Position numbers and translations under genes: made by a program
Notes under the pieces: model-generated
The model's database searches: none
The model's input: the letters and a program-made list of their open reading frames with translations, nothing else
Told to the model about the DNA's origin: nothing
In this document: positions 49,196-61,709 of the stretch, piece after piece
How the letters are laid out: every line of letters begins with the position of its first letter
How positions within the stretch are numbered: position 1 is the first letter of the stretch
From: Cyprinodon diabolis
Lineage: Eukaryota > Chordata > Actinopteri > Cyprinodontiformes > Cyprinodontidae
Length of the DNA stretch: 64,000 nucleotides
Direction of reading: 5' to 3'
Assembly: GCA_030533445.1 (NCBI GenBank)
Contig: CM060066.1
Span: 34,976,235-35,040,234, forward strand

Positions 49196-52100
49196 TAAAG
49201 CCACAAGTGGCATTGGGCGGCCCTCGCAGCTCGCACCGCCTGGTATGCTGCGACCGCGGGAACCAAGCGACCGCCTCCTTCTTGCTCCTCCCGACCCAGC
49301 AAAATGGGTTCCACGCTTTACCTCTGGGCCTGCTGAGACAACCACAGCTTTGGTCAGGAAGGGTTAAACTAGGGATAAAATATAATATCTGGGATGAATC
49401 TCATCTGTGAGATAGATGCTGCGGCCATCTCAGGTGGTGGGTCAAAAGTATATGTTCAAAAGATGGAGAAACACCACCGCCAAAATCCACGGTTAGCGGT
49501 AATACACCCTACTCAAAACAAAAAAAAATCATTAAAAATCCATAGTTTGCAATAAAATCCCGAAAAAAATCGCAAATGTCAAGGAACACATCTCGCATGT
49601 CCTAGATTTTTTTTAGATGATTTATTAAATAATTTAAAGAAAGAAAAATCTTTAAACGTGAATGCCTTATACTGCGGCAGTTGAAAACCTCATAAGATGC
49701 TCAAACATGCATAGATTTACGCCAAACTTGGCAGTCTTTTCTATAATCAAAGGATAAATAACTGTTCCAAATTTGGCTAGGATTGCTATAAAACTTTTTG
49801 CGATATAACAATTTCCTGTTAACACAAACTTTTGAAAAATAGGAGTGACAGACTTTAAAAAAGCGCTTTGCTATTGTAACCAGCTTACAGCAGGCTTTGG
49901 ATAGAACGTATTTTGAAAGTATTAGCTCATTTGGATAAAAGACTGATTTTATACAATTTTTTGAAAAGAGGTCCGTGATTTCACAACAGGGTGAAATGTA
50001 ATTCAAAATGGCCGACTCTACTCAAAACAAAAAAAAATCATAAAAAATCCATATTTTGAAATAAAATCCAGAAAAAAATTGCAAATGTCAAGGAACACAT
50101 CTCGCATGTCCTAGATTTTTTTTAGATGATTTATTAAATAATTTAAAGAAAGAAAAATCTTTAAACGTGAATGCCTTATACTGCGGCAGTTGAAAACCCC
50201 ATAAGATGCTCAAACATGCATAGATTCACGCCAAACTTGGCAGTCTTTTCTATAATCAAAGGATAAATAACTGTTCCAAATTTGGCTAGGATTGCTATAA
50301 AACTATTTGCGATATAACAATTTCCTGTTAACACAAACTTTTGAAAAATAGGAGTGACAGACTTTAAAAAAGCGCTTTGCTATTGTAACCAGCTTACAGC
50401 AGGCTTTGGAAAGAACGTATTTTGAAAGTATTAGCTCATTTGGATAAAAGACTGATTTTATACAATGTTTTGAAAAGAGGTCCGTGATTTCACAACAGGG
50501 TGAAATGTAATTCAAAATGGCCGACTCTACTCAAAACAAAAAAAATCATAAAAAATCCATATTTTGAAATAAAATCCAGAAAAAAATCGCAAATGTCAAG
50601 GAACACATCTCGCATGTCCTAGATTTTTTTTAGATGATTTATTAAATAATTTAAAGAAAGAAAAATCTTTAAACGTGAATGCCTTATAGTGCGGCAGTTG
50701 AAAACCCCATAAGATGCTCAAACATGCATAGATTCACGCCAAACTTGGCAGTCTTTTCTATAATCAAAGGATAAATAAATGTTCCAAATTTGGCTAGGAT
50801 TGCTATAAAACTTTTTGAGATACAACAATTTCCTGTTAACACAAACCTTTGAGAAATCAGAGTGACGGACTTTAAAGAAGTGCTTTCCTATTGTAACCAG
50901 CTTACAGCAGGCTTTGTAAAGAACGTATTTTGAAAGTTTTAGCTCATTTGGATAAAAGGCTGATTTTATACAATTTTTTGAAAAGAGGTCCGTGATTTCA
51001 CAACAGGGTGAAATGTAATTCAAAATGGCCGACTCTACTCAAAACAAAAAAAATCATAAAAAATCCATAGTTTGCAATAAAATCCCGAAAAAAATCGCAA
51101 ATGTCAAGGAACACATCTTGCATGTCCTAGATTTTTTTTAGATGATTTATGAAATAATTTAAAGAAAGAAAAATCTTTAAACTTGAATGCCATATACTGC
51201 GGCAGTTGAAAACCCCATAAGATGCTCAAACATGCATAGATTCATGCCAAACTTGGCAGTCTTTTCTATAATCAAAGGATAAATAACTATTCCAAATTTG
51301 GCTACGATTGCTTTAAAACTTTTTGAAATACAACAATTTCCTGTTAACACAAACTTTTGAAAAATTAGAGTGACGGACTTTTAAGAAGAGCTATGCTGTG
51401 TTTACCGTCATACAAGTAGCTATTAGAGGAATATATTCCAAAAGTCCTAGCGTTTTTGGGAAAACGACTGATTTTTTAGAAATATTTTAACATAGTGATT
51501 CTATTTTCATAAGGGTGACGTTTGATTCAAAATGGCCGACTTCATGAGAGGTTTAGACCATGGGCCCAAGAGACTTTTTTGTAGGTCCTGAGGGGTTACA
51601 TAAGTGGTCCAAGTTTCAGAACTCTCAGTCATAACATGGCACGGGGCTTACCCTTTGTTTCCCTGCCTAATGACCAAGTTTGGCGCTTGGCCACGCCCAC
51701 ATGCTTTGATTTAGAAAAATTCCTTTGATAACTTTTGATCCCCAATGTCTCAAGTCATTATACGGTGAATATAAAGTGTGTAACTCAAAAGCTCTAGGAG
51801 GAGTTCGCTCAAATAGGTCACAAAGGTAAGAAAGCAAAGGGATTTCTTTGATTCAAAATGGCCGACTTCCTGTGTGATTTGGACCATGGCCCCAAGAGAC
51901 TTTTTTGTAGGTCCTGAGGGGTTACATAAGTGGTCCAAGTTTCAGAACTCTCAGTCATAACATGGCACGGGGCTTACCCTTTGTTTCCCTGCCTAATGAC
52001 CAAGTTTGACGCCTGGCCACGCCCACATGCTTTGATGTAGAAAAATTCCTTTGATAACTTTTGATCCCCAATGCCTCAAGTCAAGTTGGAGTTAGTTTGA

Positions 52101-53248
52101 AGCCTGTGACTCAAAAGCTGTAGGAGGAGTTCGTTCAAATATAGAGGCTATAAAGTGCAAAATTACGGTGAAAATTTGAACTTCAATCAAAAATGGCCGA
52201 CTTCCTGTGGGGTTTAGACCATGGGTCCAAGAGGCTTTTTTGTAGGTCCTGGGGTGTTTAACATGTGTGCCAACTTTCATAATCCTAAGTCATTGCATGG
52301 CTTGGGGCTGGTCGTTTTAGTTTTTCTAGGGGGCGCTGTATAGAAAGTAAGCCACGCCCATCGATTATTGGCCTAGATTCTTGTGTGGGCTTGGACCAAG
52401 TTCCATCCTAGTGACTTTGGTGCAGATTGAAGGATCTATGAGGAGATGAGAGCCAAAAGTATGATCACGGCGAAACACCTGACTTTGCCGGGTCACCATA
52501 GCAACACCATTTAACTCAAAATCTTTGTGCTTTAAACGAAGTTAGACCAACATGTTTTCTATCATCTGACAAAGTTTCAAGGTGCTGGTGTTTAATATGA
52601 CTGAAAGGGACCCTCCCAAGTGAAAAAAGTGACTTTCTTCCCTTAGGGGGCGGGGCTTAGATGATGTCATCATTTGACCATCCAGTATGGTCAAGCACCC
52701 AAAGGGGCTCCTTACTGCCTAACTTGGTTTGATTTGAACTTTTTTTGTAAAAGTTATTCCACTTTGAAATTCTTCAAAAGTGCCCTAACTTTGGGGCCCC
52801 TGGGGACCCCTTAAACATGCTCAAAAACGAAAACCTTTGATAACTTTTAATCTCCAATGCCTTAACTGCATAATGACCGAGTTTGAAGCCGATAGCTCAT
52901 TATCCCTAGGAGGAGTTCGTTAAAGTTCGACATGAGCGAAAATGAAAAATGGCCAAAAATCGCACTTTGACCCAAAATGGCTGACTTCCTGTGGGTTTTA
53001 GGGCATACCTCCAAGAGACTTTTTTTCATGATTTGAGGTGATCTACCTGTGTGCCAAAGTTCAAATCTCTGGGACTTACAGTTTCCCCCAACTCACGTTA
53101 GGGGGCGCTGTGGCGTAATTTGGGGGCGGCCATTTTGGATTCCATTATAGACCGGCTATTTCACGCGGGGGACAATTTACTGCCACGTTTTCCTGAGTTT
53201 TTGAATATGCGAAGTCCCCGTAAAATGCGTTTGAAGTGAGAAAAGAAA

Positions 53249-53307
<59 letters not shown>

Positions 53308-53360
53308 GAAACTTTCGAAATACAATAGGCCTTCGCAGCGCTTTGCTGCTCGGGCCTAAT
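49196..53360 (+). repeat. Unit U10 (4165 bp, tail type B)
   Basis: Three monomers (49509, 50018, 50527), terminal monomer at 51035, tail B of the U2/U5/U12 kind. The second monomer carries AACTATTTGCG (near 50302), which shortens the minus-strand frame to 70 codons. CTCF-like cores: 52328-52337 and 53100-53109. Ends with the longest AAT tract seen (about 53248-53307) and hairpin module 53306-53360. Confidence 0.93.
53248..53360 (+). repeat. Long AAT tract and terminal hairpin module of U10
   Basis: About 19-20 AAT repeats followed by the standard 55-bp module (53306-53360), then TAAAACC of the divergent U11 head. The arrangement parallels the U5 to U6 junction, where a long AAT tract and module also precede a divergent head. 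Confidence 0.9.
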
Positions 53361-56300
53361 TAAAACCGCGAGCGGTATTGACGGCCCTCGCAGCTCAGCG
53401 CCGCTCGGCCTATTGCGACCGCGGGAGCCAAGCGACCGCCGCCCCCTTGCACCTTCCCAGCCAGCGGAAAAAGCTTCACGCTTCACCTCTGGACCAGCCG
53501 GAGACAACCACAGCGTTGGTCAGGAAAGGGTTAAACTAGGGATAAAAGTTAATATCTGGGGATGAATCTCATCTGTCAGATAGATGCTGTGGCCATCTCA
53601 GTTAATGTGTCAAAAGTATATATTCAAAAGATGGAGTAACAGCACCGCCAAAATCCAAGGCGGTACTACACCCTACTCAAAACAAAAAAAAAAAAATCAT
53701 TAAAAATCCATAGTTTGCAATAAAATCCCGAAAAAAATCGCAAATGTCAAGGAACACATCTCGCATGTCCTAGATTTTTTTTAGATGATTTTATTAAATA
53801 ATTTAAAGAAAGAAAAATCTTTAAACGTGAATGCCTTATACTGCGGCAGTTGAAAACCTCATAAGATGCTCAAACATGCATAGATTTACGCCAAACTTGG
53901 CAGTCTTTTCTATAATCAAAGGATAAATAACTGTTCCAAATTTGGCTAGGATTGCTATAAAACTTTTTGCGATACAACAATTTCCTGTTAACACAAACTT
54001 TTGAAAAATCAGAGTGACAGACTTTAAAGAAGCGCTTTGCTATTGTAACCAGCTTACAGCAGGCTTTGTAAAGAACGTATTTTGAAAGTATTAGCTCATT
54101 TGGATAAAAGGCTGATTTTATAAAATTTTTTGAAAAGAGGTCAGTGATTTCACAACAGGTCGAAATGTAATTCAAAATGGCCGACTCTACTCAAAACAAA
54201 AAAATCATTAAAAATCCATAGTTTGCAATAAAATCCCGAAAAAAATCGCAAATGTCAAGGAACACATCTTGCATGTCCTAGATTTTTTTTAGATGATTTA
54301 TTAAATAATTTAAAGAAAGAAAAATCTTTAAACGTGAATGCCTTATACTGCGGCAGTTGAAAACCTCATAAGATGCTCAAACATGCATAGATTTACGCCA
54401 AACTTGGCAGTCTTTTCTATAATCAAAGGATAAATAACTGTTCCAAATTTGGCTAGGATTGCTATAAAACTTTTTGCGATACAACAATTTCCTGTTAACA
54501 CAAACTTTTGAAAAATCAGAGTGACAGACTTTAAAGAAGCGCTTTGCTATTGTGACCAGCTTACAGCAGGCTTTGTAAAGAACGTATTTTGAAAGTATTA
54601 GCTCATTTGGATAAAAGGCTGATTTTATAAAATTTTTTGAAAAGAGGTCAGTGATTTCACAACAGGTCGAAATGTAATTCAAAATGGCCGACTCTACTCA
54701 AAACAAAAAAATCATTAAAAATCCATAGTTTGCAATAAAATCCCGAAAAAAATCGCAAATGTCAAGGAACACATCTTGCATGTCCTAGATTTTTTTTAGA
54801 TGATTTATTAAATAATTTAAAGAAAGAAAAATCTTTAAACGTGAATGCCTTATACTGCGGCAGTTGAAAACCTCATAAGATGCTCAAACATGCATAGATG
54901 TACGCCAAACTTGGCAGTCTTTTCTATAATCAAAGGATAAATAAATGTTCCAAATTTGGCTAGGATTGCTATAAAACTTTTTGCGATACAACAATTTCCT
55001 GTTAACACAAACTTTTGAAAAATCAGAGTGACAGACTTTAAAGAAGCGCTTTGCTATTGTAACCAGCTTACAGCAGGCTTTGTAAAGAACGTATTTTGAA
55101 AGTATTAGCTCATTTGGATAAAAGGCTGATTTTATAAAATTTTTTGAAAAGAGGTCAGTGATTTCACAACAGGTCGAAATGTAATTCAAAATGGCCGACT
55201 CTACTCAAAACAAATAATCATTAAAAATCCCTAGTTTGGAATAAAATCCCGAAAAAAATCGCAAATGTCAAGGAACACATCTTGCATGTCCTAGATTTTT
55301 TTTAGATGATTTATTAAATAATTTAAAGAAAGAAAAATCTTTAAACTTGAATGCCATATACTGCGGCAGTTGAAAACCCCATAAGATGCTCAAACATGCA
55401 TAGATTCACGCCAAACTTGGCAGTCTTTTCTATAATCAAAGGATAAATAACTGTACCAAATTTGGCTAGGATTGCTATAAAACTTTTTGAGATACAACAA
55501 TTTCCTGTTAACACAAACTTGTGAAAAATCAGAGTGACGGACTTTTAAGAAGAGCTATGCTGTGTTTACCATCAAACAAGTAGCGATTAGAGGAATATAT
55601 TCCAAAAGTCCTAGCTCTTTTGGGAAAACGACTGATTTTTTAGAAATATTTTAACATAGTGATTCTATTTTCATAAGGGTGCCGTTTGATTCAAAATGGC
55701 CGACTTCATGAGAGGTTTAGACCATGGCTCCAATGAAACATTTTGTAGGTGGAGAGCTCATACAGATGTGTGCCCAGTTTTATTATCCTAGGAACGAGCA
55801 TGGCTAGGGGCTGAATTATTTCCTGGCATTATCTGTCCACTTGACCAACTATTAGGCGAGAACGCAAACTTTTGAAAAATCAGAGTGACGGACTTTAAAG
55901 AAGCGCTTTACTGTTGTAACCAGCTTATAGCAGGCTTTGTAAAGAACGTATTTTGAAAGTTTTAGCTCATTTGGATAAAAGGCTGATTTTATACAATTTT
56001 TTGAAAAGAGGTCTGTGATTTCACAACAGGGTAAAATGTAATTCAAAATGGCCGACTTCCGGTGGGGTTTAGACCATGTCTTCAAGAGGCTTTTAGTTAG
56101 GGCCTGATGAGATGCAAATGTGTTCAAAGTTTCAACATTCCTGGACTAAAAACGGCTTGGGGCTGGTGGTTTTAAGGTTGTTATTTCTAGGGGGCGCTGT
56201 AATGAAATTAAGCCCCGCCCACAAAATATTGCTCTGGATTCCTGTTTGGAGTTGGACTAGGATCATCTCTTGTGATTTTGGTGCAGATCTGATTATAAAT

Positions 56301-57138
56301 CAGGAAATGAGAGCCAATCGTATTTTCATGGCGAAACGCCTCACTTCGCCATGGCGCCACAGCAACACCATTTGACTAAAGCTCTCTGTGCCTTAAACGA
56401 AGTTAGGACAACATGTTGTCTGTCTGCTGACAAAGTTTTAGGTTGATGAGGTCAAGTAGGACAGAGAGGGACCATTCCAAGAAAAAAACGTGACTTCCGG
56501 TTCTCAGGGGGCGTGGCTTCAATCATGCCAAAATTGTAATATACAGTTTTGTTGGGAACCCAGAGAGGATTAATACTACCAAGTTTGGTGTCATTTCAGT
56601 TTCATATGAAAAAGTAATTGCATTTTGAAAATGTTGGCGAGTACGCCAACTTCGAGGCGTGGCCACACCCCTTTAAAATGCTGGAAAACTCAAAAAAATA
56701 ATAAGTTTAGATGTCACATGCCTTATCTGCATACATGCCAAGTTTGAAGCCGATGGCTCACCGTCCCTAGGACGAGTTCGCGAAAGTTCGACGTCAACAA
56801 AATTGAAAAATTGCCAAAAATCAGCCTTTGACCCAAAATGGCCGACTTTCTGTAGGTTTTAGAGCATACCCACAATGTAACTTTTTTCATGATTTGGTGA
56901 TATCTATGTACCTGCCAAATCTCAAATCTCTGTGACTTACGGTTTTCCCCAACTCACATCAGGGGGCGCTGTAGAGCCATTTGGCCACGCCCATTTTGAA
57001 TTCCATTATAATACGTAAATTTCACTAGGGGGACAATTTACTGCCAAGTTTGGTGACTTTTTGAACATGTTAAAGCCGCCAAAAAGCTGTTTGTTTTAGG
57101 GGGAGAAAAATAAGAATAATAATAATAATAATAATAAT
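53361..57138 (+). repeat. Unit U11 (3778 bp, divergent subfamily, tail A/C)
   Basis: Carries the same diverged head (ACCGC-GA-GCGGT) and diverged tail end as U6. Three monomers start at 53673 (514 bp), 54187 and 54694; terminal monomer at 55201; half-monomer 55864-56056. Private features shared with U6 include CACAACAGGTCGAAATG in monomers and GATTTTATTAAAT in the first monomer. CTCF-like cores: 56189-56198 and 56961-56970. Confidence 0.93.
56956..56970 (+). promoter_or_regulatory. CTCF-like site, U11 copy
   Basis: ACATCAGGGGGCGCT, identical to the U6 site at 33867-33881, matches 13 of 15 consensus positions. In U2-type units the equivalent sequence is ACGTTAGGGGGCGCT (12 of 15). The core decamer is retained although the surrounding tail has diverged. 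Confidence 0.45.
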
Positions 57139-60100
57139 TAAAGCCACAAGTGGCATTGGGCGGCCCTCGCAGCTCGCACCGCCTGGTATGCTGCGACCGC
57201 GGGAACCAAGCGACCGCCTCCTTCTTGCTCCTCCCGACCCAGCAAAATGGGTTCCACGCTTTACCTCTGGGCCTGCTGAGACAACCACAGCTTTGGTCAG
57301 GAAGGGTTAAACTAGGGATAAGATATAATATCTGGGATGAATCTCATCTGTGAGATAGATGCTGCGGCCATCTCAGGTGGTGGGTCAAAAGTATATGTTC
57401 AAAAGATGGAGAAACACCACCGCCAAAATCCACGGTTAGCGGTAATACACCCTACTCAAAACAAAAAAAATCATTAAAAATCCATAGTTTGCAATAAAAT
57501 CCCGAAAAAAATCACAAATGTCAAGGAACACATCTCGCATGTCCTAGATTTTTTTTAGATGATTTATTAAATAATTTAAAGAAAGAAAAATCTTTAAACG
57601 TGAATGCCTTATACTGCGGCAGTTGAAAACCTCATAAGATGCTCAAACATGCATAGATTTACGCCAAACTTGGCAGTCTTTTCTATAATCAAAGGATAAA
57701 TAACTGTTCCAAATTTGGCTAGGATTGCTATAAAACTTTTTGCGATACAACAATTTCCTGTTAACACAAACTTTTGAAAAATCAGAGTGACAGACTTCAA
57801 AGAAGCGCTTTGCTATTGTAACCAGCTTACAGCAGGCTTTGTAAAGAACGTATTTTGAAAGTATTAGCTCATTTGGATAAAAGGCTGATTTTATACAATT
57901 TTTTGAAAAGAGGTCCGTGATTTCACAACAGGGTGAAATGTAATTCAAAATGGCCGACCCTACTCAAAACAAAAAAAATCATAAAAAATCCATATTTTGA
58001 AATAAAATCCAGAAAAAAATCGCAAATGTCAAGGAACACATCTCGCATGTCCTAGATTTTTTTTAGATGATTTATTAAATAATTTAAAGAAAGAAAAATC
58101 TTTAAACGTGAATGCCTTATACTGCGGCAGTTGAAAACCCCATAAGATGCTCAAACATGCATAGATGTAGGCCAAACTTGGCAGTCTTTTCTATAATCAA
58201 AGGATAAATGAATGTTCCAAATTTGGCTAGGATTGCTATAAAACTTTTTGAGATACAACAATTTCCTGTTAACACAAACTTTTGAGAAATCAGAGTGACG
58301 GACTTTAAAGAAGCGCTTTCCTATTGTAACCAGCTTACAGCAGGCTTTGTAAAGAACGTATTTTGAAAGTTTTAGCTCATTTGGATAAAAGGCTGATTTT
58401 ATACAATTTTTTGAAAAGAGGTCCGTGATTTTACAACAGGGTAAAATGTAATTCAAAATGGCCGACTCTACTCAAAACAAAAAAAATCATTAAAAATCCA
58501 TAGTTTGCAATAAAATCCCGAAAAAAATCACAAATGTCAAGGAACACATCTTGCATGTCCTAGATTTTTTTTAGATGATTTATTAAATAATTTAAAGAAA
58601 GAAAAATCTTTAAACTTGAATGCCATATACTGCGGCAGTTGAAAACCCCATAAGATGCTCAAACATGCATAGATTCACGCCAAACTTGGCAGTCTTTTCT
58701 ATAATCAAAGGATAAATAACTGTTCCAAATTTGGCTAGGATTGCTATAAAACTTTTTGCGATATAACAATTTCCTGTTAACACAAACTTTTGAAAAATAG
58801 GAGTGACAGACTTTAAAAAAGCGCTTTGCTATTGTAACCAGCTTACAGCAGGCTTTGGAAAGAACGTATTTTGAAAGTATTAGCTCATTTGGATAAAAGA
58901 CTGATTTTATACAATTTTTTGAAAAGAGGTCCGTGATTTCACAACAGGGTGAAATGTAATTCAAAATGGCCGACTCTACTCAAAACAAAAAAAATCATAA
59001 AAAATCCATATTTTGAAATAAAATCCAGAAAAAAATCGCAAATGTCAAGGAACACATCTCGCATGTCCTAGATTTTTTTTAGATGATTTATTAAATAATT
59101 TAAAGAAAGAAAAATCTTTAAACGTGAATGCCTTATAGTGCGGCAGTTGAAAACCCCATAAGATGCTCAAACATGCATAGATTCACGCCAAACTTGGCAG
59201 TCTTTTCTATAATCAAAGGATAAATAAATGTTCCAAATTTGGCTAGGATTGCTATAAAACTTTTTGAGATACAACAATTTCCTGTTAACACAAACCTTTG
59301 AGAAATCAGAGTGACGGACTTTAAAGAAGCGCTTTCCTATTGTAACCAGCTTACAGCAGGCTTTGTAAAGAACGTATTTTGAAAGTTTTAGCTCATTTGG
59401 ATAAAAGGCTGATTTTATACAATTTTTTGAAAAGAGGTCCGTGATTTCACAACAGGGTGAAATGTAATTCAAAATGGCCGACTCTACTCAAAACAAAAAA
59501 AATCATAAAAAATCCATAGTTTGCAATAAAATCCCGAAAAAAATCGCAAATGTCAAGGAACACATCTTGCATGTCCTAGATTTTTTTTAGATGATTTATG
59601 AAATAATTTAAAGAAAGAAAAATCTTTAAACTTGAATGCCATATACTGCGGCAGTTGAAAACCCCATAAGATGCTCAAACATGCATAGATTCATGCCAAA
59701 CTTGGCAGTCTTTTCTATAATCAAAGGATAAATAACTATTCCAAATTTGGCTACGATTGCTTTAAAACTTTTTGAAATACAACAATTTCCTGTTAACACA
59801 AACTTTTGAAAAATTAGAGTGACGGACTTTTAAGAAGAGCTATGCTGTGTTTACCGTCATACAAGTAGCTATTAGAGGAATATATTCCAAAAGTCCTAGC
59901 GTTTTTGGGAAAACGACTGATTTTTTAGAAATATTTTAACATAGTGATTCTATTTTCATAAGGGTGACGTTTGATTCAAAATGGCCGACTTCATGAGAGG
60001 TTTAGACCATGGGCCCAAGAGACTTTTTTGTAGGTCCTGAGGGGTTACATAAGTGGTCCAAGTTTCAGAACTCTCAGTCATAACATGGCACGGGGCTTAC

Positions 60101-61709
60101 CCTTTGTTTCCCTGCCTAATGACCAAGTTTGGCGCTTGGCCACGCCCACATGCTTTGATTTAGAAAAATTCCTTTGATAACTTTTGATCCCCAATGTCTC
60201 AAGTCATTATACGGTGAATATAAAGTGTGTAACTCAAAAGCTCTAGGAGGAGTTCGCTCAAATAGGTCACAAAGGTAAGAAAGCAAAGGGATTTCTTTGA
60301 TTCAAAATGGCCGACTTCCTGTGTGATTTGGACCATGGCCCCAAGAGACTTTTTTGTAGGTCCTGAGGGGTTACATAAGTGGTCCAAGTTTCAGAACTCT
60401 CAGTCATAACATGGCACGGGGCTTACCCTTTGTTTCCCTGCCTAATGACCAAGTTTGACGCCTGGCCACGCCCACATGCTTTGATGTAGAAAAATTCCTT
60501 TGATAACTTTTGATCCCCAATGCCTCAAGTCAAGTTGGAGTTAGTTTGAAGCCTGTGACTCAAAAGCTGTAGGAGGAGTTCGTTCAAATATAGAGGCTAT
60601 AAAGTGCAAAATTACGGTGAAAATTTGAACTTCAATCAAAAATGGCCGACTTCCTGTGGGGTTTAGACCATGGGTCCAAGAGGCTTTTTTGTAGGTCCTG
60701 GGGTGTTTAACATGTGTGCCAACTTTCATAATCCTAAGTCATTGCATGGCTTGGGGCTGGTCGTTTTAGTTTTTCTAGGGGGCGCTGTATAGAAAGTAAG
60801 CCACGCCCATCGATTATTGGCCTAGATTCTTGTGTGGGCTTGGACCAAGTTCCATCCTAGTGACTTTGGTGCAGATTGAAGGATCTATGAGGAGATGAGA
60901 GCCAAAAGTATGATCACGGCGAAACACCTGACTTTGCCGGGTCACCATAGCAACACCATTTAACTCAAAATCTTTGTGCTTTAAACGAAGTTAGACCAAC
61001 ATGTTTTCTATCATCTGACAAAGTTTCAAGGTGCTGGTGTTTAATATGACTGAAAGGGACCCTCCCAAGTGAAAAAAGTGACTTTCTTCCCTTAGGGGGC
61101 GGGGCTTAGATGATGTCATCATTTGACCATCCAGTATGGTCAAGCACCCAAAGGGGCTCCTTACTGCCTAACTTGGTTTGATTTGAACTTTTTTTGTAAA
61201 AGTTATTCCACTTTGAAATTCTTCAAAAGTGCCCTAACTTTGGGGCCCCTGGGGACCCCTTAAACATGCTCAAAAACGAAAACCTTTGATAACTTTTAAT
61301 CTCCAATGCCTTAACTGCATAATGACCGAGTTTGAAGCCGATAGCTCATTATCCCTAGGAGGAGTTCGTTAAAGTTCGACATGAGCGAAAATGAAAAATG
61401 GCCAAAAATCGCACTTTGACCCAAAATGGCTGACTTCCTGTGGGTTTTAGGGCATACCTCCAAGAGACTTTTTTTCATGATTTGAGGTGATCTACCTGTG
61501 TGCCAAAGTTCAAATCTCTGGGACTTACAGTTTCCCCCAACTCACGTTAGGGGGCGCTGTGGCGTAATTTGGGGGCGGCCATTTTGGATTCCATTATAGA
61601 CCGGCTATTTCACGCGGGGGACAATTTACTGCCACGTTTTCCTGAGTTTTTGAATATGCGAAGTCCCCGTAAAATGCGTTTGAAGTGAGAAAAGAAAAAT
61701 AATAATAAT
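57139..61709 (+). repeat. Unit U12 (4571 bp, tail type B)
   Basis: Monomers start at 57452, 57960, 58468 and 58976; terminal monomer at 59484; tail B. CTCF-like cores: 60777-60786 and 61549-61558. The sequence order is the same as U2 and U5. It lacks the hairpin module; a short AAT run joins U13. Confidence 0.93.
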
